Assembly (NCBI GenBank): GCA_013214905.1
Contig: JABSRV010000014.1
Coordinates: 1 to 36,854, forward strand
DNA from: Psychrobium sp.
GTDB taxonomy: Bacteria > Pseudomonadota > Gammaproteobacteria > Enterobacterales > Psychrobiaceae
Length of the DNA: 36,854 nucleotides
Direction of reading: 5' to 3'
In this document: positions 1 through 7,310 of the stretch, piece by piece
Position numbering within the stretch: the first letter of the stretch is position 1
Layout: the number at the start of each line of letters is the position of its first letter
Program-made: the position numbers and the translations under genes
The notes under the pieces: model-generated
What the model saw: only the letters and a program-made list of their open reading frames with translations
Told to the model about the DNA's origin: nothing
The model's database searches: none

Positions 1-76
1 AAGTGCTCATTTATGCGTATAAACTCCGCGCTTTCTCCTAAAACTTGCACCAAATGGCTGCGCGATGAACAGCTAC
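1..76 (+). repeat. Dispersed repeat R2, uninterrupted copy (76 bp)
   Basis: The first 76 bases recur almost unchanged at 14322-14472, where the same sequence is split by a 75-bp insertion. The repeat starts aagtgctcatttatgcgtat and ends gcgatgaacagctac. Only a few bases differ between copies outside the insertion. It may extend left of the window. It sits in an intergenic space, as expected for an extragenic repeat family. Confidence 0.8.
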
Positions 77-130
77 AGGTCATGCCGAATAGTTATAATA
101 TTTGATTAAGCAACAGCAGTTGTGTATTTT

Positions 131-157
131 AAAAGCCATCGTAACGATGGCTTTTTT
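131..157. terminator. Bidirectional Rho-independent terminator
   Basis: A perfect 11-bp stem (aaaagccatcg / cgatggctttt) with a 3-base loop is followed by a T run on the + strand and, on the - strand, by TTTT from the A run at 131-134. It lies just past the stop of the minus-strand oxidoreductase and would also end a gene entering from the left. Confidence 0.8.
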
Positions 158-162
158 GATCC

Positions 163-2658
163 TTAACCAAAATCATCACACTTTATTTGCTGCGCCGGCA
201 CGCCTCGGCTAACTAGCAAGCGAGAAACGTCTCGCATCATCGGTGCTGGGCCACAAAGATAGAATTCACAGTCTCCAATATTGTGATGAGCATTCAGATA
301 ACTGTCGAACAAATGCCGTTGAATATGTCCCACTGCGCCTCGCCAGTCATTGCCGACTGGTTGTGACAGGCTAACGTGCCAAGAGAAATTTGCTTTGCGC
401 CTGGCTAACGCATCAAAGTGGCTCTGGTAAAATATATCATCTTGCTGACGCGCGCCAAACCACAAGGATACTGTTCGGTAGCTGTTATTAACCACATCGT
501 CCGCTAATGCTTTCAGTGGCGCCATGCCAGCACCCGCACCAATAAGTATCATTTCTTTTCTGCTGGCATTGTCGGTGACAAAATCTCCCAACGGACCATT
601 AATAGTGACGCTATCTCCGGCGTTCAAATGCATCAGATAAGATGATGCAACGCCAGGGCCATAACCGCCTTGTGGTAATGCCAACTTAATATTAAAACTA
701 AGTTGTCCACGCAGTTGCGGGCTATTGGCTAACGAGTAGCTACGATTGATGCGCGACATAGAGCTGACCACATGGCGACTTAGCTGCTGTTGCTGCCAGT
801 AAGGTTGGTATTGAGCAGGTACGTTGAGTGAACTCAAAGAGATATTAAAGACTGGAATATCAAAATTAACGAACTGGCCGGCCGCGAATGAAAATGAGCT
901 ATTGTAGGGTAAACGAATAATTAACTCTTTGATAAAAGGAGTAACAAACTCATTGCTAATCACATCAGCAACGATTTTTTGCTGCGCCATCGCTTGATCG
1001 GTAATTTCTATGGTCAAATCACTGGTCACTTGCGTCTGACAAGCTAAGCGGCAACCTTGATTCATTTCCTGCATCGACAAGGTGGTTTGCTCTTGGGCTG
1101 ATAGTGAACTCTGAAAATTGATACCTTTGATGATGCACTGGCCACAAGTTCCATTGCCATCACAGCCAGATGGAAGTTCATGGCCCTGTTGGCGTAATGC
1201 ATGTAATAAGGGTTGCGCCCCATCCACTGTCAGAGTTTCTCTATGGCCATGTTTGGAATTTATGGTGATTTTATGTTGCTGGGCTCTCCTACTATGACCT
1301 TTGCCAATAACCCAAAAGAGCATCAAAAATCCGCTTATTGCCATCAGACTCGCTAGTGAAGTCAGTGTTATGACCAACCAATGATTGAAATCGCTGCGCT
1401 GACGATAATCCATAATATGCAACATCCAAAAGATGTCTTTTAAGCGCCAAATGTCCGTTTTTAGATCGATCACCTTGCCGGTAAACGCATCGATATACAG
1501 CGCGCTATGTTGCTGGTCAAGATAGCTTACTCGCCACAATGGCTGTGGATGGCGACGAGACTCGACGTGAACGCTGCCAACTTCAATGATCTGGTCAATA
1601 TTCGCATCACTGTTAAAAACACGCTGAGCAATATCCTTGGCTTGTGCTTGGCTTAATTTGACAGCCGTCAGGGTCTTTAATTGCAAGGGCAGGGCATTGT
1701 TCTGATCATTGATATAAACAACGGGCAATGTGACTGTGCGTTCAATGCGCAGCTGCGTACTTTGTGGTAATCGCTTAATGACTGAAGAGAAATCAACGAC
1801 GTTTGCGGAGAATGATTTTAGAGGTTGTGCTTGAAGCAAGTGGCGCTGATTAAGTTGCTCGCTAGTGACGATATTAAAAAACAAACCACTAACCACCCAC
1901 AATAAAAATTGCAGGCCAACAAAAATGGCTAGCCACTTGTGTACAAGGCGTAAGACGGCTAAAAAACCCGTGGCACTACCCGACTGACCAAAGCTATAAA
2001 ATATCAGCCATGCGCCACTGCTTGCCACAAGTAACGCCAATAGAGTGGCGAATGTTAATAGGAGATTATTGACGTTTTCACCGTCATCATAATCCATAAT
2101 ATGCAGGCGCCACATCCAATCGAAACCGCGCCATAAATCGCTGCGCGCTTTAACAAATTGTGCGGTGCTTGCTGAAAAATAAAGCGTCGGTGAGAAATCA
2201 TCATCGAAGGTTGCGCGCCATAGCGGGCTTTTTCGCCCTCCTAACTCTGATGGATAAGCACTTAGCAGTGTTACATCAAGCAATGCACCGCTCTCGTTAT
2301 ATGTCTCCAATGCGCGGTTGGTAATATAGTCTTTGTCCACGAAGATAGGTTTAGCCGTTGCTGCGTTGAGAACGAAACTTTTTGACTCGCTGTTAATAAT
2401 ATAAACCGCTTGTCCCAGCTGGTGGGTCAGGCTGACACGCTTTAATTGATTGTATTGTGTTGGAATAGGGGAAAGTTGGTCGCTAAGATAGCGTTTGGGG
2501 CTAGTTTTAACGAGGTGGTCACCATGAATAACATCAATGTCGATGCTTACCATGTATAAGCCACTTAACATCCAAATCACTAATTGAATGCCGACGATAG
2601 CGCTAAGCCATTTGTGGGTATTGCGAATGTATCGAGGCCACACAGATGCTGATTTCAA
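163..2658 (-). CDS. PepSY membrane protein fused to an NqrF-like ferredoxin/flavin reductase
   Basis: This 831-residue inner-membrane protein is a probable electron-transfer reductase. The N-terminal half holds two PepSY-type units, with membrane helices near residues 15-37, 200-222, 241-263 and 425-450, and the motif HIMDY occurs in both. A plant-type [2Fe-2S] ferredoxin domain follows, with ligands C499, C505, C508 and C540; this C-x5-C-x2-C-x31-C spacing is that of NqrF. The FAD site RSYS is at 639-642, a glycine-rich NAD(P) loop (GAGAGMAP) lies near 705-712, and the C-terminal FYLCGPAPMM is typical of ferredoxin-NADP reductases. Electrons probably pass from NAD(P)H through FAD and the cluster to an acceptor at the membrane. 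A periplasmic ferric-siderophore or flavin acceptor is inference from related PepSY proteins. No partner gene is adjacent. Confidence 0.85.
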   Translation of the reverse strand: MKSASVWPRYIRNTHKWLSAIVGIQLVIWMLSGLYMVSIDIDVIHGDHLVKTSPKRYLSDQLSPIPTQYNQLKRVSLTHQLGQAVYIINSESKSFVLNAATAKPIFVDKDYITNRALETYNESGALLDVTLLSAYPSELGGRKSPLWRATFDDDFSPTLYFSASTAQFVKARSDLWRGFDWMWRLHIMDYDDGENVNNLLLTFATLLALLVASSGAWLIFYSFGQSGSATGFLAVLRLVHKWLAIFVGLQFLLWVVSGLFFNIVTSEQLNQRHLLQAQPLKSFSANVVDFSSVIKRLPQSTQLRIERTVTLPVVYINDQNNALPLQLKTLTAVKLSQAQAKDIAQRVFNSDANIDQIIEVGSVHVESRRHPQPLWRVSYLDQQHSALYIDAFTGKVIDLKTDIWRLKDIFWMLHIMDYRQRSDFNHWLVITLTSLASLMAISGFLMLFWVIGKGHSRRAQQHKITINSKHGHRETLTVDGAQPLLHALRQQGHELPSGCDGNGTCGQCIIKGINFQSSLSAQEQTTLSMQEMNQGCRLACQTQVTSDLTIEITDQAMAQQKIVADVISNEFVTPFIKELIIRLPYNSSFSFAAGQFVNFDIPVFNISLSSLNVPAQYQPYWQQQQLSRHVVSSMSRINRSYSLANSPQLRGQLSFNIKLALPQGGYGPGVASSYLMHLNAGDSVTINGPLGDFVTDNASRKEMILIGAGAGMAPLKALADDVVNNSYRTVSLWFGARQQDDIFYQSHFDALARRKANFSWHVSLSQPVGNDWRGAVGHIQRHLFDSYLNAHHNIGDCEFYLCGPAPMMRDVSRLLVSRGVPAQQIKCDDFG

Positions 2659-3053
2659 AGTTCTAGCCGTAAAATATTGTCATTAATCAATAAGCTAACA
2701 TAGCGTTATCAATACAGAAAGTTGTTTTATACCCGTCATCCTTGCCGCCGCAGTTTTATTAAGAAATACGCACTGCTCGCCAGACTTCCTTACATCGCAG
2801 ATGTAAGGTTCTGCCTCGACCCTATTTCTCCAAAGGCCGGCGCAAGCGACGTTCAAAATAATTCCAGAATATTCTGTGTCTGCGGATTAGAATCACAATC
2901 ACTTAGCTTTTTGCTGGCTAAGGGCTCAATAAGCTCAGGCGATTCTAATCTTGACGGCTTTGGCTACACGGATGTAGGTACTCAGGTTTTGTCTGGAACT
3001 TAAAACCTACACTGCAATTCCCATCATTTTGGGTTTAGGGGCTGTCAATAAAA
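2659..3053. other. Gene-free spacer with several hairpins
   Basis: About 395 bases with no convincing gene; a 93-codon open frame exists but has no Shine-Dalgarno and runs through palindromes. Visible structure: a hairpin cttacatc/gatgtaag near 2789-2807, gattagaatc near 2885 matched by gattctaatc near 2941, a cagaatattctg palindrome, and ctacacggatgtag near 2962-2977. The last resembles hairpins at 7224-7237 and 14358-14377. It probably holds one or more degenerate extragenic palindromic repeats and the promoter of the minus-strand reductase near 2660-2720. Confidence 0.5.
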
Positions 3054-3074
3054 AGGCCATCTAAAAGATGGCCT
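3054..3074 (-). terminator. Rho-independent terminator of ribA
   Basis: The stem aggccatc/gatggcct with a 5-base loop is followed, reading leftwards on the minus strand, by a T run (A run at 3049-3053 on the + strand). It lies 17 bases past the ribA stop codon. Confidence 0.8.
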
Positions 3075-3090
3075 GTATCGCGAGGGGTTT

Positions 3091-3702
3091 TTAGCCTAAA
3101 TCACTTAACATGCTGGGCAATAACGTATGGCCCATTTTTTCGGCCTTGGTATTTAAGTAATGATGGTTGTGTATGTTACGTCCTACCTCGATGGCAATTT
3201 GTTCGACAACATCGATACCGACATCTTGCAGTGCTTTTACTTTCTTCGGATTATTGGTCAACAGTTTGACCTGACTCACCCCAAAGTGAGCAAGCATTGG
3301 TTTACACATGGTGAATTGACGTAAATCTGCGGCGAAGCCTAATTGTTCGTTGGCTTCAACCGTATCGGCACCGTTGTCTTGCAAGTGATAAGCACGGATC
3401 TTATTAATCAGCCCAATGCCACGACCTTCTTGACGTAAATATAACAACGCGCCTTGGCCTGCTTCAACAATGCTTGCCATTGCTGTTTCCAATTGGTAAC
3501 CACAATCACAGCGCATGCTAAATAGTGAGTCACCGGTTAGGCACTCAGAATGCAGACGAATCAACAGCGGTTTGTCGGCATCGATGTCACCGTGAGTCAA
3601 CATAATATGCTCTTGGTCACTTTCGATTTCGGTAAAACCGTGCATGGTAAATTCACCCAATCGGGTTGGTAAACGACATGAATCGACGTAACGTACAGAC
3701 AT
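3091..3702 (-). CDS. ribA: GTP cyclohydrolase II
   Basis: RibA converts GTP to 2,5-diamino-6-ribosylamino-pyrimidinone 5'-phosphate, formate and pyrophosphate, the first step of riboflavin synthesis, in the cytoplasm. The zinc ligands C54, C65 and C67 (HSEC...MRCDCG) fall at the same positions as in E. coli RibA, and the [10 protein letters not shown] active-site segment and the NNPKKV segment are intact. Length is 203 residues against 196 in E. coli. A separate ribA away from a rib operon is usual in gammaproteobacteria. The start at 3702 has an AAAGG ribosome site about nine bases upstream. It diverges from the DUF599 gene. Confidence 0.96.
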   Translation of the reverse strand: MSVRYVDSCRLPTRLGEFTMHGFTEIESDQEHIMLTHGDIDADKPLLIRLHSECLTGDSLFSMRCDCGYQLETAMASIVEAGQGALLYLRQEGRGIGLINKIRAYHLQDNGADTVEANEQLGFAADLRQFTMCKPMLAHFGVSQVKLLTNNPKKVKALQDVGIDVVEQIAIEVGRNIHNHHYLNTKAEKMGHTLLPSMLSDLG

Positions 3703-3956
3703 AAGTAAAACCTTTCATTTTTGAATCGAATAACGGTTTATTCGAAGAGTGCTATGCCAAAGATATATGGGCAGATAACAAAACTGCAAGTGCCAATAAG
3801 ATATAATTCTTACAATTATAGCTTTTATAGGCATTTATTTAAAATGATTACACCCAAACATCAGCAAAGACTTGGCAGCGCTGACGATAACCGCTATTTT
3901 ATACAATATTACTGCGATGAGTTTTAAAAGAAACGATTACAAAAGGAATTAACTCA

Positions 3957-4658
3957 GTGTCCAATGAATTGGTGTCTGTTGTTTGTGTTACATGGTTTAT
4001 TATTTGTTGGGTTGGTTACACCACGTTTGCGCGTCGCCAAGCAAAGAAAACAATTTGCATTGCCTCGGTGATGCACCGCCATCGAATCTCATGGATGAAG
4101 CGCTTGTTATATCGCGAGCACCTAATCGCCGATACAGCATTATTGGCTAGCTTAGAGCGCCAAGTAACTTTTTTTGCTTCCACCACCATTTTAATATTGG
4201 CCGCCTTATTAACGTTACTTAGCTCCTCTGAGCGATTATTTAAATTGCTGTCTGATATGCCAGGTGCCTATCCCAGCACCATACTCGACGTTCAGATCCG
4301 CTTAATGTTAATGATCGCAATATTCATCTACGCATTTTTTACTTTTACATGGTCGATGCGCCAATACGGTTTTTGTTCGGTATTGATGGGAGCCTTCCCA
4401 AAAGCGAAAGAACATGAAGAGGTAAGCGAAGAAAATCAGCGTTACATTATCCACTTGGCAAAAATAATTGATCACGCTGGGCATAGTTACAACTATGGCT
4501 TACGTTCATATTATTTCGCTATGTCAACGTTGGCCTGGTTTATTCATCCTATAGCGTTTTTAATTGCCACCACCTCGGTAGTGGTAGTTTTATATAAACG
4601 AGAATTCCATTCCCATACATTGTTGGTGATGGTTGGCATTGATGTGTCCAAAAAGTAA
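3957..4658 (+). CDS. DUF599 family membrane protein
   Basis: A 233-residue integral membrane protein of unknown function that fits the DUF599 family. Helices lie near residues 5-24, 74-94, 115-138 and 190-214. A charged loop after helix 1 carries an RRQAKK segment and the W-x-Y pattern (WVGYTTFARR) common in this family. The start is GTG at 3957, with AAGGA about ten bases upstream. The gene diverges from ribA, with about 250 bases between them, and is followed after 34 bases by the lytic transglycosylase, so the two may share a transcript. The family call is good; no function can be assigned. Confidence 0.75.
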   Translation: MSNELVSVVCVTWFIICWVGYTTFARRQAKKTICIASVMHRHRISWMKRLLYREHLIADTALLASLERQVTFFASTTILILAALLTLLSSSERLFKLLSDMPGAYPSTILDVQIRLMLMIAIFIYAFFTFTWSMRQYGFCSVLMGAFPKAKEHEEVSEENQRYIIHLAKIIDHAGHSYNYGLRSYYFAMSTLAWFIHPIAFLIATTSVVVVLYKREFHSHTLLVMVGIDVSKK

Positions 4659-4692
4659 ATTTTTAATTTGTATTAAATTAAGGTATTAAAAA

Positions 4693-5721
4693 ATGAAGTT
4701 AGCAAAAATTTTAGCCACAAGCGCCATCGCGCTTTCTTTCAGTGGCATCAGTACACTTGCGTTGGCTGAGCAAAAAGAAACGCAAACATTTGAGCAATGG
4801 TTAGTTGAACTGCGCATTGAGGCAAAGGATAAAGGCTTTAGCGAACAGCTGATTAAAGACGCATTGTTGAATTTGAAACCGTACCCTAAAGCGATAAAAA
4901 GCGATCGCGCGCAGCCTGAATTTAAACGAACTTTTGTACAATACAGTACCAAACGTTTGTCGGCTTGGCGTATAAAGACCGGCCTGAAAATGCAAAAAGA
5001 ACATCAAGAGCTACTAGAAAAAGTGGCTGAAAAATACGGTGTTCAGCCTCGATTTATTCTGGCCTTTTGGGGACTTGAAACAAACTACGGCACATTTACC
5101 GGCAACAATGACATTATTCGCTCACTAGCAACGCTGGCATTTGATAAGCGTCGTGGTAAATATTTTCGCAAAGAATTATTCAACGCGCTAACCATTTTAA
5201 AAGAAGGCCATATCGAGCTGGACAAAATGAAGGGCTCTTGGAGTGGCGCAATGGGGCAAGGGCAATTTATGCCAAGCAGTTTTTTGCAATTTGCCCAAGA
5301 CTTTGACGGCGACGGTAAAAAGGACATCTGGCACAACCAAGCGGATGTATTTGCCTCTATCGCTTATTACTTAAGTCACTTTGGTTGGAACGATCAGCAA
5401 ACGTGGGGACGTCAGGTACATTTACCAGAAAATGCCAAGACATGGATCAATGACGTACAGGCCGCTAAACCAGAGAAAGGCTGTCGTGCATTACGTGGTC
5501 ACAGTGACAAGTTAACGCTAGCTAAATGGAATGAGCTTGGGGTGCGCCGCCTTAACAATAAGGACTTGCCGAGTGTAAACCTGACCGCGACATTGACCAC
5601 GCCTGATGGCTTACATGGACCAGCGTTTTTAACCTATGGTAATTTCCGTACAATTTTACGTTACAACTGCGCCAACAGTTATGCGGTTACCGTAGGACTG
5701 TTGTCAGACAAATTTAAATAA
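4693..5721 (+). CDS. MltB-type lytic murein transglycosylase (periplasmic)
   Basis: It cleaves the MurNAc-GlcNAc bond of peptidoglycan to give 1,6-anhydro-MurNAc ends. The cleavable signal peptide is residues 1-25 (ALA/EQ), without a lipobox cysteine, so unlike E. coli MltB it should be soluble. The catalytic glutamate is E129 in FWGLETNYG. Other SLT_2 hallmarks follow: GAMGQGQFMPSS and an EF-hand-like DFDGDGKKDIW, a calcium loop as in Slt35/MltB. It fits the non-lipoprotein MltB_2 family, and at 342 residues lacks the C-terminal peptidoglycan-binding domain some members carry. Start at 4693 behind AAGGT. An EamA transporter begins seven bases after its stop and is probably cotranscribed. Confidence 0.9.
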   Translation: MKLAKILATSAIALSFSGISTLALAEQKETQTFEQWLVELRIEAKDKGFSEQLIKDALLNLKPYPKAIKSDRAQPEFKRTFVQYSTKRLSAWRIKTGLKMQKEHQELLEKVAEKYGVQPRFILAFWGLETNYGTFTGNNDIIRSLATLAFDKRRGKYFRKELFNALTILKEGHIELDKMKGSWSGAMGQGQFMPSSFLQFAQDFDGDGKKDIWHNQADVFASIAYYLSHFGWNDQQTWGRQVHLPENAKTWINDVQAAKPEKGCRALRGHSDKLTLAKWNELGVRRLNNKDLPSVNLTATLTTPDGLHGPAFLTYGNFRTILRYNCANSYAVTVGLLSDKFK

Positions 5722-5727
5722 CTCGCT

Positions 5728-6600
5728 ATGTGGATTTACTTCACCCTGCTTGCAGCATTTATGCAGGCGTGGCGCAACGCGTTTCAAAGTCGGTTAAGCC
5801 AAGACATTAATGTTATTGGGGTTACCTTGGCGCGTTTCTTGTGGGCGGGGCCATTAGTACTTGCTTACTTAGGTGCTTTGTATTTATGGCAAGACGCGCC
5901 CCTGATGACATTGAATTTACAATTTACAATGTATGTTGTTGGCGCGGCGTTAATGCAAATTGCTGCTACGGCCTTAATGGTCACCTTATTTAAGTTAAAC
6001 AACTTTGCCGTAGGCGCTGGGCTAGCAAAAAGCGAAGCCATGGTTGCCGCCATCTTAGGTACTATATTTTTTGGCACTAGCCTAACTATGTTTGGTTGGA
6101 TCGGTGTGGTTATTGGTGCGTTCGCTATTTTGTTAATGAGTGCTAAGCAAGGCATAAGAGGTTTGTCGTTAAAAACATTATTGATAGGCCTCGCCTGTGG
6201 TACGTGTTTTGCGCTGACATCCTTATGGGTGCGCGAGGCTAGTTTAACCTTGCAGTTACCCGTATTACATCGCGCCGCTTGGGTATTGCTTGCGGTGATA
6301 AGTTTGCAAACGGTGTTGTTGTTAGGCTATTTAGGCATTAAAGATCGCCATACAATTAGCGCCTTATTAGCCCAACCAAAACTTACTTTCTTAACAAGTA
6401 TGACAAGCTGCATTGGTTCTATTGGTTGGTTTAGCGCCATGGCATTGCAGGCGGTACCATACGTAAAAACACTCGGGCAAATTGAAGTGTTTTTTACTAT
6501 GCTGGTGGCGTTTTTTTGGTTGAAACAATCGGTGAAAATCAAAGACGCTCTAGGCTTACTGTTGATTGCGATAGCCGCTATAATGATCATGTGGGTTTAA
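5728..6600 (+). CDS. EamA/DMT-superfamily transporter
   Basis: A 290-residue, highly hydrophobic protein with about ten predicted helices in two EamA-like halves. It has the usual DMT layout, including a VGAGLAKSEAMVAAILG segment in the first half and VPYVKTLGQIEVFFTMLVA at the equivalent place in the second. Members export or import small metabolites across the inner membrane; the substrate cannot be read from sequence. The start at 5728 is six bases after the transglycosylase stop, so the pair is probably an operon. Its stop codon TAA shares its last base with the outer end of the 159-bp repeat R1. Confidence 0.85.
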   Translation: MWIYFTLLAAFMQAWRNAFQSRLSQDINVIGVTLARFLWAGPLVLAYLGALYLWQDAPLMTLNLQFTMYVVGAALMQIAATALMVTLFKLNNFAVGAGLAKSEAMVAAILGTIFFGTSLTMFGWIGVVIGAFAILLMSAKQGIRGLSLKTLLIGLACGTCFALTSLWVREASLTLQLPVLHRAAWVLLAVISLQTVLLLGYLGIKDRHTISALLAQPKLTFLTSMTSCIGSIGWFSAMALQAVPYVKTLGQIEVFFTMLVAFFWLKQSVKIKDALGLLLIAIAAIMIMWV

Positions 6601-6758
6601 TACCAATTCCGACAATTATCTGATTATTAGTACTGGTTAAAATTAACTATTAAATCGTTGCTCTCAATCCTAATAGCAAGCTATTAGTCAATCGAGCGCC
6701 TTGTACTAATTAATTTTTCCTACGCACAACAAGACCACATATTTATCGGAATTGGTAT
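6600..6758. repeat. 159-bp inverted-repeat element R1, copy a
   Basis: Ends are perfect 13-bp terminal inverted repeats (ATACCAATTCCGA / TCGGAATTGGTAT). The centre holds a perfect ctaatagc/gctattag hairpin. The reverse complement aligns end to end with 19812-19970, which is also 159 bp, with shared stretches such as ggattgagagcaacga and tggtcttgtt. It has no coding capacity, so it fits a MITE-like or extragenic repeat. It separates the transporter from yacL and must carry or border the yacL promoter. Confidence 0.85.
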
Positions 6759-6783
6759 AATACGATAAGTTATTGAGAGCAGT

Positions 6784-7164
6784 ATGGAATATCAATTTAA
6801 AAAGAATACGCTAACCGATTCTTACCGCGTGGAGTTTTCCATGGGGCATGAAGCGTTTGGTTCGTGGTTAATCGCTGAAATTGGCCCTGATGTGGCTAAA
6901 GTTAAGCACATTATCGCCCGAACAAAAGAAATGTATGGTAAACGCGATGTTGAAGAGTTAATTCATGGCGGTGATTTTGCGTTAACGTTAACCGAAGATG
7001 ACGCGATTATTAAAGCAAATAGCCTACATATTGAGAATGAGTTACCTGAAGGTGAAGATTTTTCATTGTACGATGATGAGCTTTTTAGCCAGTGTGGCTT
7101 AGACGATTTTGAAAGCATGTTACACAGCTGGTTAGAATTTATCACTCCTCGACGTTTGGGGTAG
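6784..7164 (+). CDS. yacL: UPF0231 family protein YacL
   Basis: A small cytoplasmic protein of unknown function, 126 residues against 120 in E. coli YacL. The opening (MEYQFKKNT..., MEFSMGHE-like FSMGHEAFGSW), the central residue pattern and the ending (SQCGLDDFESML) match the UPF0231 family. It is acidic, with no signal peptide or membrane segment. Start at 6784 with GAGAG about seven bases upstream. It stands alone between repeat R1 and a bidirectional terminator, convergent with rapA. Confidence 0.85.
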   Translation: MEYQFKKNTLTDSYRVEFSMGHEAFGSWLIAEIGPDVAKVKHIIARTKEMYGKRDVEELIHGGDFALTLTEDDAIIKANSLHIENELPEGEDFSLYDDELFSQCGLDDFESMLHSWLEFITPRRLG

Positions 7165-7177
7165 CCAATACAATTGT

Positions 7178-7215
7178 AAAAAAAGGGGTCATGATTTACA
7201 TCATGACCCCTTTTT
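7178..7215. terminator. Bidirectional terminator between yacL and rapA
   Basis: A perfect 10-bp stem ggggtcatga/tcatgacccc with a 6-base loop is flanked by seven A on the left and five T on the right, so it works in both directions. It lies 14 bases past yacL and 96 past rapA. A ctacat/atgtag hairpin follows at 7224-7237. Confidence 0.85.
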
Positions 7216-7310
7216 ATGTTTACGACTACATGGATGTAGAAGGTAGAGCGAAGCAGGATGCCCGAGCCGACGACTAACATGGCAAATAGCGGCGATATTA
7301 CGCGGCAGTT

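Noticed and set aside
2722-3003. 93-codon open frame between the reductase and ribA
   Set aside because: No ribosome site, no protein-like pattern, and it runs through several hairpins; better explained as repeat-rich spacer.
3721-3927. 68-codon frame between ribA and the DUF599 gene
   Set aside because: Starts at TTG without a ribosome site in the divergent promoter region and has low-complexity composition.
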